64,000 nt of DNA from Moraxella sp. FZFQ2102 (GCF_024137865.1 NZ_CP099960.1:682001-746000), one strand, 5' to 3'; shown: positions 38,197 to 45,778, numbered from the stretch's first letter. The notes: a model not told the origin generated them from the letters alone. Numbers and translations are program-made.

Positions 38197-39222
38197 ATGT
38201 CCAACTTCTCGCTAAAAGCCCACCTACAACGCCAAAATATCGTCATCTCATGGCAACGCTACGGCATCGATGCGCTCAATTTCATGGCATTGGGGCTGTT
38301 TTCATCACTAATCTTGGGTTTAATCATCAAAAATATCGGCACATGGACAGATTTGCCTTGGCTGATCGACATCGGCACACAAGCCCAAAGTATGATGGGC
38401 GCAGCGATCGGTGCAGGGGTCGCATACGCGCTCAAATCACCGCCATTGGTACTATTTACCAGTATCATCACAGGCTTTGCAGGGGCGGCGTTGGGTGGGC
38501 CAGTGGGTGCGTTCATCGCGGCATTGATCGGTGCTGAATGCGGCAAATTCGTCCATCGCACCACGCCGCTTGACATCATCATCACGCCGATGACCACGCT
38601 GGTGGTCGGTATGGCGGTGGCAGGCTTTATCAGCCCTGCGATCGCGCAGATGATGACAGCCTTGGGCGAGTTCATCATGTGGGCAGTGGAGCTATCACCG
38701 ATCGTCATGAGCATCGTCGTCGCGGTGGCGATGGGGGTGATTTTAACCCTACCCATCTCAAGTGCGGCAATTGCCATTAGTTTAGGCTTGGGCGGACTTG
38801 CGGCAGGGGCGGCGACAGTCGGCTGTGCTGCACAGATGATCGGCTTTGCGGTGATGAGCTATCGCGATAACGGCACGGGCGGCGCGCTTGCTTGCGGACT
38901 TGGCACCAGTATGATTCAAATGCCCAATATCCTAAAAAATCCCAAACTTTGGCTGCCGCCGACGCTGACAGGTGCGATTCTTGCACCATTTGCCACCGCC
39001 ATGTTTGGCATGACCAATATCCCATCAGGCGCAGGCATGGGGACAAGCGGCCTGGTCGGACAAATCGGCACGCTGGATGCGATGGGGACAAGCTTATCAG
39101 TATGGGGCTTAATTGTCGCGTTTCACCTTGTTCTGCCTGCGATTTTGACTTGGATTTTTACAAGATTTATGCGTGCTAAGGGCTGGATTAAAGATGGTGA
39201 TCTTGCCTTGGATAAAGGCTGA
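38197..39222 (+). CDS. PTS_EIIC_2-like membrane permease, orphan
   Basis: A 341-residue membrane protein with about nine hydrophobic helices, resembling the PTS_EIIC_2 family of PTS-like IIC domains. Recognisable segments are FTSIITGFAGAALGGPVGAF near residue 88, TPLDIIITPMTTLVVGMAVAGF near residue 126, and ACGLGTSMIQMPNILKNPKLW near residue 230. SGAGMGTSGLVGQIG follows near residue 275. No EIIA or EIIB domain is fused or adjacent, so it may not work as a classical phosphotransferase permease. The cargo is unknown. It stands alone, between glmU and the tRNA-Gln pair. Confidence 0.75.
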   Translation: MSNFSLKAHLQRQNIVISWQRYGIDALNFMALGLFSSLILGLIIKNIGTWTDLPWLIDIGTQAQSMMGAAIGAGVAYALKSPPLVLFTSIITGFAGAALGGPVGAFIAALIGAECGKFVHRTTPLDIIITPMTTLVVGMAVAGFISPAIAQMMTALGEFIMWAVELSPIVMSIVVAVAMGVILTLPISSAAIAISLGLGGLAAGAATVGCAAQMIGFAVMSYRDNGTGGALACGLGTSMIQMPNILKNPKLWLPPTLTGAILAPFATAMFGMTNIPSGAGMGTSGLVGQIGTLDAMGTSLSVWGLIVAFHLVLPAILTWIFTRFMRAKGWIKDGDLALDKG

Positions 39223-39298
39223 TTCATAGGGAAAATGACAAAATATTTTTATAAATCAATATCTTATAAAAATTTGCAGAATTTTCTTAGAAAAATGC

Positions 39299-39326
39299 TT
39301 GCAATCTAAAAATTTTACTGTATAAT
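39299..39326 (+). promoter_or_regulatory. Promoter of the tRNA-Gln pair
   Basis: TTGCAA (39299-39304) and TATAAT (39321-39326) are spaced 16 bp apart, 13 bp before the first tRNA-Gln. Confidence 0.75.
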
Positions 39327-39339
39327 TTGTCGCCTATAC

Positions 39340-39415
39340 AGGGGTATCGCCAAGTTGGTAAGGCATCAGGTTTTGATCCTGACATTCGTTGGTTCGAGTC
39401 CAGCTACCTCTGCCA
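39340..39415 (+). tRNA. tRNA-Gln (TTG), copy 1, CCA encoded
   Basis: A 76-nt cloverleaf with acceptor AGGGGTA pairing TACCTCT (one G-U), anticodon stem-loop tcagg-ttttgat-cctga (anticodon TTG), a T loop with ggttcgagtcc, and encoded CCA. It is identical to the second copy. Confidence 0.96.
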
Positions 39416-39489
39416 ATTTCTTCAAAGTAAATTTCCTCCTTTGTTTGCTTTGAAACAAAGTTTGCAAATCTTTTAAAAAATTTGCATCT

Positions 39490-39565
39490 AGGGGTATCGC
39501 CAAGTTGGTAAGGCATCAGGTTTTGATCCTGACATTCGTTGGTTCGAGTCCAGCTACCTCTGCCA
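39490..39565 (+). tRNA. tRNA-Gln (TTG), copy 2, CCA encoded
   Basis: Identical in all 76 nt to the copy 150 bp upstream. The two share one promoter and one terminator. The 74-bp spacer holds an imperfect hairpin (ctcctttgtttgctttgaaacaaag) that may serve in transcript processing. Confidence 0.96.
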
Positions 39566-39570
39566 AATCC

Positions 39571-39606
39571 AATCAAGCCGATCAGTAATGGTCGGCTTGA
39601 TTTTTT
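39571..39606 (+). terminator. Intrinsic terminator after the tRNA-Gln pair
   Basis: aatcaagccga (39571-39581) pairs with tcggcttgatt (39592-39602), followed by a T tract. Confidence 0.88.
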
Positions 39607-39764
39607 ATTGCCAAATTTTCCCCACGCAAGCCAAGCCAATCAAGGTTTACAAAAAACTTGCCGCACCCCCCTGCAAATCCGCCCCCAAAAGTGCTAAAAT
39701 ATGCCCTTAAATGGCTTTATACGCCCAATGCCCTTTTTTGATTTGCTTTTATAGGATTTTTACC

Positions 39765-40718
39765 ATGTCATATATGGCTGTCTTCTCTGGTAGTGCCAAC
39801 CCACAGCTCGCCCAAACTGTCGCTGATAACCTGCACATTCCACTGGGTAAAGCAGATATCACTCGTTTTTCTGATGGTGAAATCGCCATCGAAATCAAAG
39901 AAAATGTGCGTGGTAAAGATGTTTTCATCCTACAGCCAACCTGTGCACCTACCAATGACAACCTAATGGAAGTCATCTTGCTTGCAGATGCACTACGCCG
40001 CTCAAGCGCTGGTCGCATCACTGCGGTCATTCCTTATTTTGGCTATGCACGCCAAGACCGTCGCCCTCGCTCAGCTCGTGTGCCTATCTCTGCCAAAGTG
40101 GTCGCTGATATGCTATCAATCGCTGGTATCGACCGTGTGATGATGGTGGATCTGCATTCTGACCAGATCCAAGGCTTCTTTGATGTGCCAGTGGACAACC
40201 TATACGGTACGCCAGTTCTACTAAAAGATCTCAAACAACAAAATTATGACAACTTAATGGTGGTCTCGCCAGATGTCGGTGGTGTTGTGCGTGCTCGCGC
40301 GATGGCAAAACTACTGGGCGATGCCGACCTTGCAATCATTGACAAACGCCGTGCCCGTGCCAATGAATCACAAGTGATGCATATCATCGGTGATGTTTCT
40401 GGTCGTGACTGCGTCATCATTGATGATATCGTCGATACCGCAGGTACACTATGTAAAGCCGCTCAAGCACTCAAAGACAACGGTGCACGCCGTGTCGTGG
40501 GCTACATCACTCACCCTGTACTATCAGGCAAAGCGATTGAAACCATCAAAAACTCAGCACTAGATGAGCTGGTTGTGACGGATACCATTCCACTGACCGA
40601 AGAAGCTAAGGCTTGTGGCAACATTCGCCAAGTCAGCATCGCTGCGATGATTGCCGAATCGCTACGCCGTATCAATAACGAAGAATCAATCAGCGCAATG
40701 TTTGAATACGATGTATAA
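39765..40718 (+). CDS. prs: Ribose-phosphate pyrophosphokinase
   Basis: Makes PRPP from ribose 5-phosphate and ATP for nucleotide, histidine and tryptophan synthesis. The 317-residue protein begins [17 protein letters not shown]. It contains [21 protein letters not shown] near residue 35, the ATP loop [19 protein letters not shown] near residue 95, [14 protein letters not shown] near residue 127 and the PRPP-binding [10 protein letters not shown] near residue 221. ATG 39765 is chosen over an upstream in-frame ATG at 39711. Confidence 0.97.
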   Translation: MSYMAVFSGSANPQLAQTVADNLHIPLGKADITRFSDGEIAIEIKENVRGKDVFILQPTCAPTNDNLMEVILLADALRRSSAGRITAVIPYFGYARQDRRPRSARVPISAKVVADMLSIAGIDRVMMVDLHSDQIQGFFDVPVDNLYGTPVLLKDLKQQNYDNLMVVSPDVGGVVRARAMAKLLGDADLAIIDKRRARANESQVMHIIGDVSGRDCVIIDDIVDTAGTLCKAAQALKDNGARRVVGYITHPVLSGKAIETIKNSALDELVVTDTIPLTEEAKACGNIRQVSIAAMIAESLRRINNEESISAMFEYDV

Positions 40719-40734
40719 ACATTAATCAAAATAA

Positions 40735-40767
40735 AACCCATCAGCTGCGTGCTTGATGGGTTTTTTA
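40735..40767 (+). terminator. Intrinsic terminator after prs
   Basis: aaacccatca (40735-40744) pairs with tgatgggttt (40755-40764), ending in six T. Confidence 0.88.
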
Positions 40768-40814
40768 TCATCATCTATTTATACACCAAACAAACTTATG
40801 AAATAATACAAAAA

Positions 40815-40884
40815 CCGTTCGTCCTGAGCCCGTCGAAGGATGAATGATTTTTCCGCTGTGGTTCGACAAGCTCACCACGAATGG
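40815..40884. repeat. Dispersed inverted-repeat element, copy 2
   Basis: The left arm ccgttcgtcctgagcccgtc (40815-40834) and the right arm gacaagctcaccacgaatgg (40865-40884) pair imperfectly as a stem-loop. The sequence resembles the gttcg..tgagc..gtcgaa dispersed repeats of gammaproteobacteria and the copy at 32476-32561. Confidence 0.65.
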
Positions 40885-40922
40885 AAAATGTAGCAATTTT
40901 TCATTCCACTTGGTGTAATCAC

Positions 40923-41062
40923 AAAAAAACAACGGACAATGCCATCACTGACATTGCCCGTTGTTTTCCCTGATTTTACCACCGTAAAATCCGTATCCTT
41001 ACCAACCTTCCTTGAATAGCATGTCATCCTTGCCCTGCTCCATCAGGGTTCTCCGTTGCTAT
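40923..41062 (-). ncRNA. Predicted CsrA/RsmA-sequestering small RNA (RsmX/Y/Z-CsrB type)
   Basis: A transcription unit of about 140 nt on the minus strand between prs and putP. A -10 box CATAAT lies at 41074-41069, so transcription should start near 41062. The RNA carries seven GGA motifs (starting at 41054, 41041, 41029, 41011, 40998, 40992 and 40969 on the minus strand), and every one is A-N-GGA, the core of CsrA/RsmA sites. One, AUGGAG, is exactly the loop of the hairpin CCCUG-AUGGAG-CAGGG. A second 8-bp hairpin (gattttac/gtaaaatc) follows. The 3' end is an intrinsic terminator, aacaacgggcaatg paired with cattgtccgttgtt and a run of T (40923-40966). A GacA-type palindrome lies upstream. 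No open frame fits. It may act as a decoy for CsrA. No database check was possible. Confidence 0.72.
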
Positions 41063-41068
41063 GTGTGT

Positions 41069-41074
41069 ATTATG
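41069..41074 (-). promoter_or_regulatory. -10 box of the Rsm-like RNA
   Basis: CATAAT on the minus strand; a convincing -35 hexamer at 17 bp is lacking, as expected for an activator-dependent promoter. Confidence 0.5.
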
Positions 41075-41118
41075 CGATAATTTTGGCATAAAGAAAATAC
41101 GCAAAATGCGTCAATGGT

Positions 41119-41136
41119 TGTAGGAAATTTCGTACA
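41119..41136 (-). promoter_or_regulatory. GacA-type upstream activating sequence
   Basis: An 18-bp palindrome, TGTACG-AAATTT-CCTACA on the minus strand. It matches the GacA consensus TGTAAG-N6-CTTACA at 10 of 12 defined positions with exact spacing. It is centred about 65 bp upstream of the predicted start of the GGA-rich RNA, a distance like that of Pseudomonas rsm genes. Confidence 0.65.
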
Positions 41137-41173
41137 AAAAAAGCACCGCCAAATGACTCACTTGGCGGTGCTT
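41135..41173 (-). terminator. Intrinsic terminator after putP
   Basis: On the minus strand, aagcaccgccaa pairs over 12 bp with ttggcggtgctt, followed by TTTTTT. Confidence 0.88.
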
Positions 41174-41194
41174 GTATGATTTGACAGAAACTTA

Positions 41195-42694
41195 TCAGCC
41201 TTTTAGACCTTTTTCCATTTCTTCAAATTGTGCGACGATTTTCGCTTCTGGTGCAGCAGTTGCTAGGCTTACCACGATGGTGGTGATGAAGCTTAGCGCA
41301 AAGCCTGGTAGGATTGAGTAAATCGCGTCATTGGCTGGCTGACCGCCAATCTCAAAGCCGCCATATACCCACACAATCACCGTCAAAGCACCGACAATCA
41401 TACCTGCCAATGCACCATTACGGTTCATGCGTTTCCACATTAGGCTTAGGATAACCAGCGGACCAAATGCCGCGCCAAAGCCTGCCCAAGCGTGCGATAC
41501 CAGTTTTAGTACCGAGCTGTTGCTGTCGCCTGCCAAGAAGATCGCCACCAGTGCAACCACCACAACAGAAATACGACCCACCAAAACTTGGCGCGCTTCT
41601 GATGCTTCTTTATCAAGGAATAGCTTGTACACATCGCGTGTCAATGAGCTTGATACCACCAGTAGCTGCGATGAGATAGTACTCATGATCGCCGCCAAAA
41701 TCGCTGCCAATAGGAAACCTGAAATCAGTGGATGGAATAGAACCTGCGAGAATACTAGGAAGATGGTCTCAGGGTCATCCAGTTTTTGACCAGTCTTAGC
41801 GATATAAGCGATACCGGCTAGACCAACCATCAATGCACCGATTAGGCTTAGAATCATCCAGCCCATACCGATAGCAGTCGCTACAGGCACATCTTTGACC
41901 GAACGAATCGCCATAAAGCGTACGATGATGTGTGGCTGACCAAAATAACCAAAGCCCCACGCCATCAGTGAAATCACGCCCATCACGGTGACGCCATTCA
42001 TCCAGTTGAACACTTCAGCATTAGCCTGCTGGGCAATAGCCAAACCTTCTGAGACGCTGCCGATTTCGGTAAACGCCACAATTGGCACCAGTAGCATGGC
42101 GATCAACATGATGACACCTTGGACAAAGTCGGTCAATGACACCGCCAAAAAGCCACCAAACAGCGTATAAGCTACAACCACGCCTGCAGTCACCCATAGG
42201 CCTAGGCTGTATGACAGACCCAGCGAGCTTTCAAACAGCTTACCGCCTGCCACAAGACTTGCTGCAGTATAGACAGTGAAGAACACGATGACAACCACCG
42301 CCGAGACGATGCGCAATAGATGCGATTTGTCTTGGAAACGGTTAGCAAAATAGTCGGGCAAAGTGATGGCATTATCCGCCACTTCCGTATAGACACGCAG
42401 ACGCGGCGCAACCAATAGATAGTTGGCAAATGCACCAATGGTCAAGCCTAGCGCAATCCAAATACTCACCACGCCTGATGCATACATATAACCCGGCAGA
42501 CCAAGCAACAGCCAGCCTGACATATCCGATGCACCCGCTGACAATGCCGCCACTGCAGGGCCAAGATCACGACCGCCCAGCATATAGCCTTCGACATCGT
42601 TTTTTTGTTTAAAATACGCATAAACACCGATGGCAAGCATCGCAATAAAATAAATAGCGAGCGAAATCCAAACGCCCGTAGCCACAGTTTGCAT
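41195..42694 (-). CDS. putP: Sodium/proline symporter
   Basis: Na+-coupled proline importer of the SSS family. The 499-residue protein has about 13 membrane helices. PutP features include GYMLGGRDLGPAVAALSAGASDMSGW in the N-terminal third, and STISSQLLVVSSSLTRDVYK near residue 335 with Na+-coordinating serines. LVSHAWAGFGAAFGPLVILSLMWKRM follows near residue 402. ATG 42694 is preceded at 8 bp by aaggag; the longer frame starts with GTG at 42703. putA is not adjacent. An FNR-like box lies about 180 bp upstream. Confidence 0.95.
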   Translation of the reverse strand: MQTVATGVWISLAIYFIAMLAIGVYAYFKQKNDVEGYMLGGRDLGPAVAALSAGASDMSGWLLLGLPGYMYASGVVSIWIALGLTIGAFANYLLVAPRLRVYTEVADNAITLPDYFANRFQDKSHLLRIVSAVVVIVFFTVYTAASLVAGGKLFESSLGLSYSLGLWVTAGVVVAYTLFGGFLAVSLTDFVQGVIMLIAMLLVPIVAFTEIGSVSEGLAIAQQANAEVFNWMNGVTVMGVISLMAWGFGYFGQPHIIVRFMAIRSVKDVPVATAIGMGWMILSLIGALMVGLAGIAYIAKTGQKLDDPETIFLVFSQVLFHPLISGFLLAAILAAIMSTISSQLLVVSSSLTRDVYKLFLDKEASEARQVLVGRISVVVVALVAIFLAGDSNSSVLKLVSHAWAGFGAAFGPLVILSLMWKRMNRNGALAGMIVGALTVIVWVYGGFEIGGQPANDAIYSILPGFALSFITTIVVSLATAAPEAKIVAQFEEMEKGLKG

Positions 42695-42875
42695 ATGGCA
42701 CACTCCTTATCACCTGTGGTTTTCACCACAACAATAACATAATTTTATACAAAAGTGGTCATGATGAATTTTTTTACTCATCAACAAATTCACACATAAG
42801 CAACAGTATTATATCATAAAACCAATTTTTATTATTTTTGTGCAAGATAACTGTAGCAAACTTATATATATATTA

Positions 42876-42889
42876 TTGATTTTGATCAA
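42876..42889. promoter_or_regulatory. FNR/ANR-type binding site
   Basis: TTGAT-TTTG-ATCAA matches the FNR/ANR consensus half-sites TTGAT and ATCAA perfectly with the required 4-bp spacer. It lies about 180 bp upstream of the putP start and 135 bp before the rplY -35 box. Confidence 0.5.
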
Positions 42890-43024
42890 ATTTTTATTTG
42901 TAACCAATCTCAATTCATGCGAAAATTAGCAACAATTCTGCAACTTTTTCGCCATTTTCGCTGTTAAATTCGCTTTTTGGATGGAAATTTGGCGCAATTT
43001 TTCATTAAGATGAACAATTTTATT

Positions 43025-43053
43025 TTGAGATTTTGCCAAAGATTGTGTATAAT
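43025..43053 (+). promoter_or_regulatory. Sigma-70 promoter of rplY
   Basis: TTGAGA (43025-43030), a 17-bp spacer and TATAAT (43048-43053). It predicts a structured leader of about 105 nt. Confidence 0.8.
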
Positions 43054-43165
43054 AGTTGGCTAATTTGTCACATGGCAAATGCCGATGGATGAATTTTTCA
43101 TCGCGGCGAATGTGGACGGACTGGTCGCAAGTTCGTCAAAAGTTATTTAAAATTAAGGATCTATC

Positions 43166-43462
43166 ATGAGCCAATTTACTCTAAACGGTGTTGCGCGTGC
43201 AGCAGACCAGCAGGGCAAAGGTGCGAGCCGCCGCCTGCGTAAAGAAAACCTAATCCCAGCCATCATCTACGGCGGTGACGCTGAGCCTGTGGCAATCTGC
43301 GTTAAGAACAACGAACTTGTAAAAGCACTAGAAAGCGAAGCGTTTTTCTCAAGCGTAACTACCATCACTGTTGATGGTGCTGCACACAATGTTGTCATCA
43401 AAGCCCTACAACGCCATCCAGCGAAAGGCTTCCCACTACATGTGGACTTCCAACGCGCTTAA
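43166..43462 (+). CDS. rplY: 50S ribosomal protein L25
   Basis: Binds 5S rRNA in the large subunit. The 98-residue product is the short L25 form without the C-terminal CTC domain. It shows GKGASRRLRKENLIPAIIYGG (residues 17-37), then LESEAFFSSVTTITVDGAAHNVVIKA and the C-terminal QRHPAKGFPLHVDFQR. A terminator separates it from pth, although rplY-pth adjacency is common. Confidence 0.95.
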   Translation: MSQFTLNGVARAADQQGKGASRRLRKENLIPAIIYGGDAEPVAICVKNNELVKALESEAFFSSVTTITVDGAAHNVVIKALQRHPAKGFPLHVDFQRA

Positions 43463-43480
43463 TTCGTGCGACGGATGACA

Positions 43481-43509
43481 AAACCAGTAGGCGTGCTTAC
43501 TGGTTTTTT
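43481..43509 (+). terminator. Intrinsic terminator between rplY and pth
   Basis: aaaccagta (43481-43489) pairs with tactggttt (43498-43506), followed by a T run. It may only attenuate readthrough into pth. Confidence 0.82.
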
Positions 43510-43539
43510 GTTTGTTGATCATTTCAAGACTGTATTATT

Positions 43540-44121
43540 ATGACGATTAAGTTAATTGTAGGTCTGGGCAATCCAGGTGCGCAATATGCCGACACGCGCC
43601 ACAATGCTGGCTTTTGGTTCGTTGAGACCCTTGCCCAAAAATTTGGCATTAGCCTGAACTTTGATAAAAAATTTCACGGTCAAGTCGGTCGCGGTACGAT
43701 CTATGGGCAAGATGTGCGACTGCTCTTGCCTGAGACTTTTATGAATCGCTCAGGGCAAGCGGTCGCGCCATTGGCAAAGTTTTATAATATCAATGCCGAT
43801 GAGCTGCTTGTTGCACATGATGAGCTGGACATCGCCGCTGGACAAATCCGCTTAAAAACAGGCGGCGGTCATGGCGGACACAATGGTCTAAAAGACATTG
43901 TGCCGCATCTGGGGCAGGATTTTCACCGTTTGCGTATCGGTATCGGGCGCCCTGCTCAGTCATCACAGGTGAGTAATTTTGTGCTTGGCAAGCCCAGTCA
44001 AGATGAGCGCATCAGCATCGATCGTGCTATTGAATGTGCGGTAAGTGCGCTACAAGACATCATCAAAGGCGATCTGGAGCGCGCGCGTAATCAGATCAAT
44101 GGATTTAAGTTGCCTGCCTAA
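43540..44121 (+). CDS. pth: Peptidyl-tRNA hydrolase
   Basis: Frees tRNAs from dropped-off peptidyl-tRNA. The 193-residue enzyme shows VGLGNPGAQYADTRHNAGFW (residues 6-25; catalytic Asn and His), PETFMNRSGQAV near residue 65, and HDELDIAAGQIRLKTGGGHGG near residue 93 (catalytic Asp). FHRLRIGIGRP follows near residue 128. The antiporter gene starts 20 bp after the stop. Confidence 0.97.
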   Translation: MTIKLIVGLGNPGAQYADTRHNAGFWFVETLAQKFGISLNFDKKFHGQVGRGTIYGQDVRLLLPETFMNRSGQAVAPLAKFYNINADELLVAHDELDIAAGQIRLKTGGGHGGHNGLKDIVPHLGQDFHRLRIGIGRPAQSSQVSNFVLGKPSQDERISIDRAIECAVSALQDIIKGDLERARNQINGFKLPA

Positions 44122-44140
44122 AGCAAGCTTGGGATCATTT

Positions 44141-45160
44141 ATGCTACTATCTTTATTGGCAATCGCAGCAGGTTTGGTCATCTTGATCTACAGCGCCGAT
44201 GTGTTCATCGATGGCGCGGTGGCACTGGCGACCAAATATCATATGCCAAAAATGCTCATCGGCGCACTGATCATCGGTGTCGGCACATCCGCGCCAGAGC
44301 TTGTCGTCTCAGCCCTATCGGCGATTGCAGGCAGTCCAGGGCTTGCACTGGGTAACGCCTACGGCTCAAACATCGTCAATATCATGCTGGTACTTGGCAT
44401 CACCGCCTTGATCGCACCGATCATCATCCAAAAACAAGTGCTGAAAACCGACTTCGTATGGCTGATTAGCTCAACTGTCATCTCGGTGATTCTACTGATG
44501 GATGGGCATATCGATCGACTCGATGGCGCAATCTTAATCGCGGTCTTAGCGGCCAATATCATCGTGCAGATTCTCTATGCCAAACGCCATGCCAAAGCTG
44601 CCAGCGAAAGCGCGATCCTTGCCAGTGATGAGTACGCGTATGAGCTTGAACTGGACGCACAAGAGCTGCCCGATCCCACCCAAGTCAGCACCGCCAAGTC
44701 TTTATTTAAGCTGATCGCAGGACTTATCGTCTTGGTGCTCAGCTCACGCCTGATCGTCTGGGGTGCGGTAGAACTTGCCAAGCTGTGGGGCTTATCCGAT
44801 TTGATCATCGGTCTGACCATCGTCGCCGTCGGCACAAGTCTACCTGAGCTTGTCTCATCGATCATCGCAGCGCGCCGCGGTGAATATGAATTGGCACTCG
44901 GTAATGTACTGGGCTCAAACCTATTTAACACCACAGGCGTCGTTGGTCTAGCGGCACTCATCGCACCGATGACAGTCAATCCTGAAGCGCTAAGCCGTGA
45001 CACGGTGGTGATGTGTATCATCACGCTAGTGCTGTTTGTGATGTGTGCTTTTGCCTTACGAAAAGATGGACAAATCGGTCGCATCTCAGGGGCATTTTTA
45101 CTGCTGTGCTTTGTGGCTTATAGCGGCTGGCTTGCAGTATCAGCACTGGGTTTGGCGTAA
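44141..45160 (+). CDS. Calcium/sodium antiporter (YrbG-like)
   Basis: A 339-residue CaCA-family exchanger with about ten membrane helices and two inverted alpha repeats. Each repeat carries the ion-binding signature: GALIIGVGTSAPELVVSALS near residue 46 and GLTIVAVGTSLPELVSSIIA near residue 225. Each is followed by a GLALGNAYGSN or ELALGNVLGSN motif. An acidic cytoplasmic loop joins the halves near residue 165. ATG 44141 is chosen over an upstream frame that overlaps pth. Confidence 0.9.
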   Translation: MLLSLLAIAAGLVILIYSADVFIDGAVALATKYHMPKMLIGALIIGVGTSAPELVVSALSAIAGSPGLALGNAYGSNIVNIMLVLGITALIAPIIIQKQVLKTDFVWLISSTVISVILLMDGHIDRLDGAILIAVLAANIIVQILYAKRHAKAASESAILASDEYAYELELDAQELPDPTQVSTAKSLFKLIAGLIVLVLSSRLIVWGAVELAKLWGLSDLIIGLTIVAVGTSLPELVSSIIAARRGEYELALGNVLGSNLFNTTGVVGLAALIAPMTVNPEALSRDTVVMCIITLVLFVMCAFALRKDGQIGRISGAFLLLCFVAYSGWLAVSALGLA

Positions 45161-45184
45161 ATCTAGCCAAACTTCTTATTTTAC

Positions 45185-45219
45185 AAAACCCCTTGTGCCA
45201 ATCTAGCACAAGGGGTTTT
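45185..45219. terminator. Bidirectional intrinsic terminator
   Basis: aaaaccccttgtgc (45185-45198) pairs perfectly over 14 bp with gcacaaggggtttt (45206-45219). It lies between the converging antiporter and cytochrome genes and serves both. Confidence 0.9.
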
Positions 45220-45241
45220 ATATTTATCTTGCAAGTTTTGA

Positions 45242-45778
45242 TTATTTAGCCTGTGACAGCATATAATCTACCGCAGCATAGACTTCCGCTTCGGTCACAT
45301 CACCGATGACTTGCGCAGGCATTTTGTTATAGCCTTGGGCAGAATGCTTGTACAAAGTCTCAACGCCTTGCTCGGCACGCTTCGCCCAGCCTGCTTTATC
45401 GCTCAGCTTCGGTGCGTCTAACAGACCTGCGTCGTGGCACATCTTACAAGTTGTTTCATAGCGTTTTTGCCCCACAGCAAGTGATGCAGGCTTAACCATT
45501 TCAGTCTTAGCAGCGGCATCAGTGGCGTCGGTAGTTTTTTGTTCTGTGGTATTGGCAGTTTGCTCAGCTGCTTGCTCTGGCTTTGCTGCATCGGCTTGGA
45601 CATCTGTTTGGGTTTCAGTCTTGGCAGGTTCAGCTTGCGCAGGCTCGGCAGGTGCGGCTGCAGGTGCAGTTTTTGCAGGTTCTGCCTTGGCAGGTTCGGC
45701 TTTTTTCTCTTCACCGCAGGCGGTTAGGCTTAAGCCTGCAGCGATCATAGCGATAAGTGCGGCGTGTACAGTTTTCAT
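45242..45778 (-). CDS. Cytochrome c5-family lipoprotein
   Basis: A 178-residue lipoprotein with signal peptide and lipobox LTAC (cysteine near residue 21). A long linker of about 70 residues is rich in Ala, Glu, Pro and Lys, and a C-terminal class I cytochrome c domain follows. Heme attachment is CKMCH near residue 111, and the distal Met is in GYNKMPAQV near residue 149. It resembles cytochrome c5 (CycB) of gammaproteobacteria and is probably an envelope electron carrier feeding terminal oxidases or reductases. The Ala/Pro/Glu repeats may span the periplasm. It is convergent with the antiporter gene. Confidence 0.85.
   Translation of the reverse strand: MKTVHAALIAMIAAGLSLTACGEEKKAEPAKAEPAKTAPAAAPAEPAQAEPAKTETQTDVQADAAKPEQAAEQTANTTEQKTTDATDAAAKTEMVKPASLAVGQKRYETTCKMCHDAGLLDAPKLSDKAGWAKRAEQGVETLYKHSAQGYNKMPAQVIGDVTEAEVYAAVDYMLSQAK

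Larger units (their letters stand above)
42695..43165. other. Intergenic region between divergent putP and rplY
   Basis: A 471-bp AT-rich spacer with an FNR/ANR-type box (42876-42889), the rplY promoter (43025-43053), and a leader of about 105 nt with short hairpins ttgtc-acat-ggcaa and gatga-atttt-tcatc. No further gene was seen. Confidence 0.55.

Noticed and set aside
39334-39639. Minus-strand frame of 101 codons with an exact internal amino acid repeat
   Set aside because: The repeat is just the two identical tRNA-Gln genes read in antisense.
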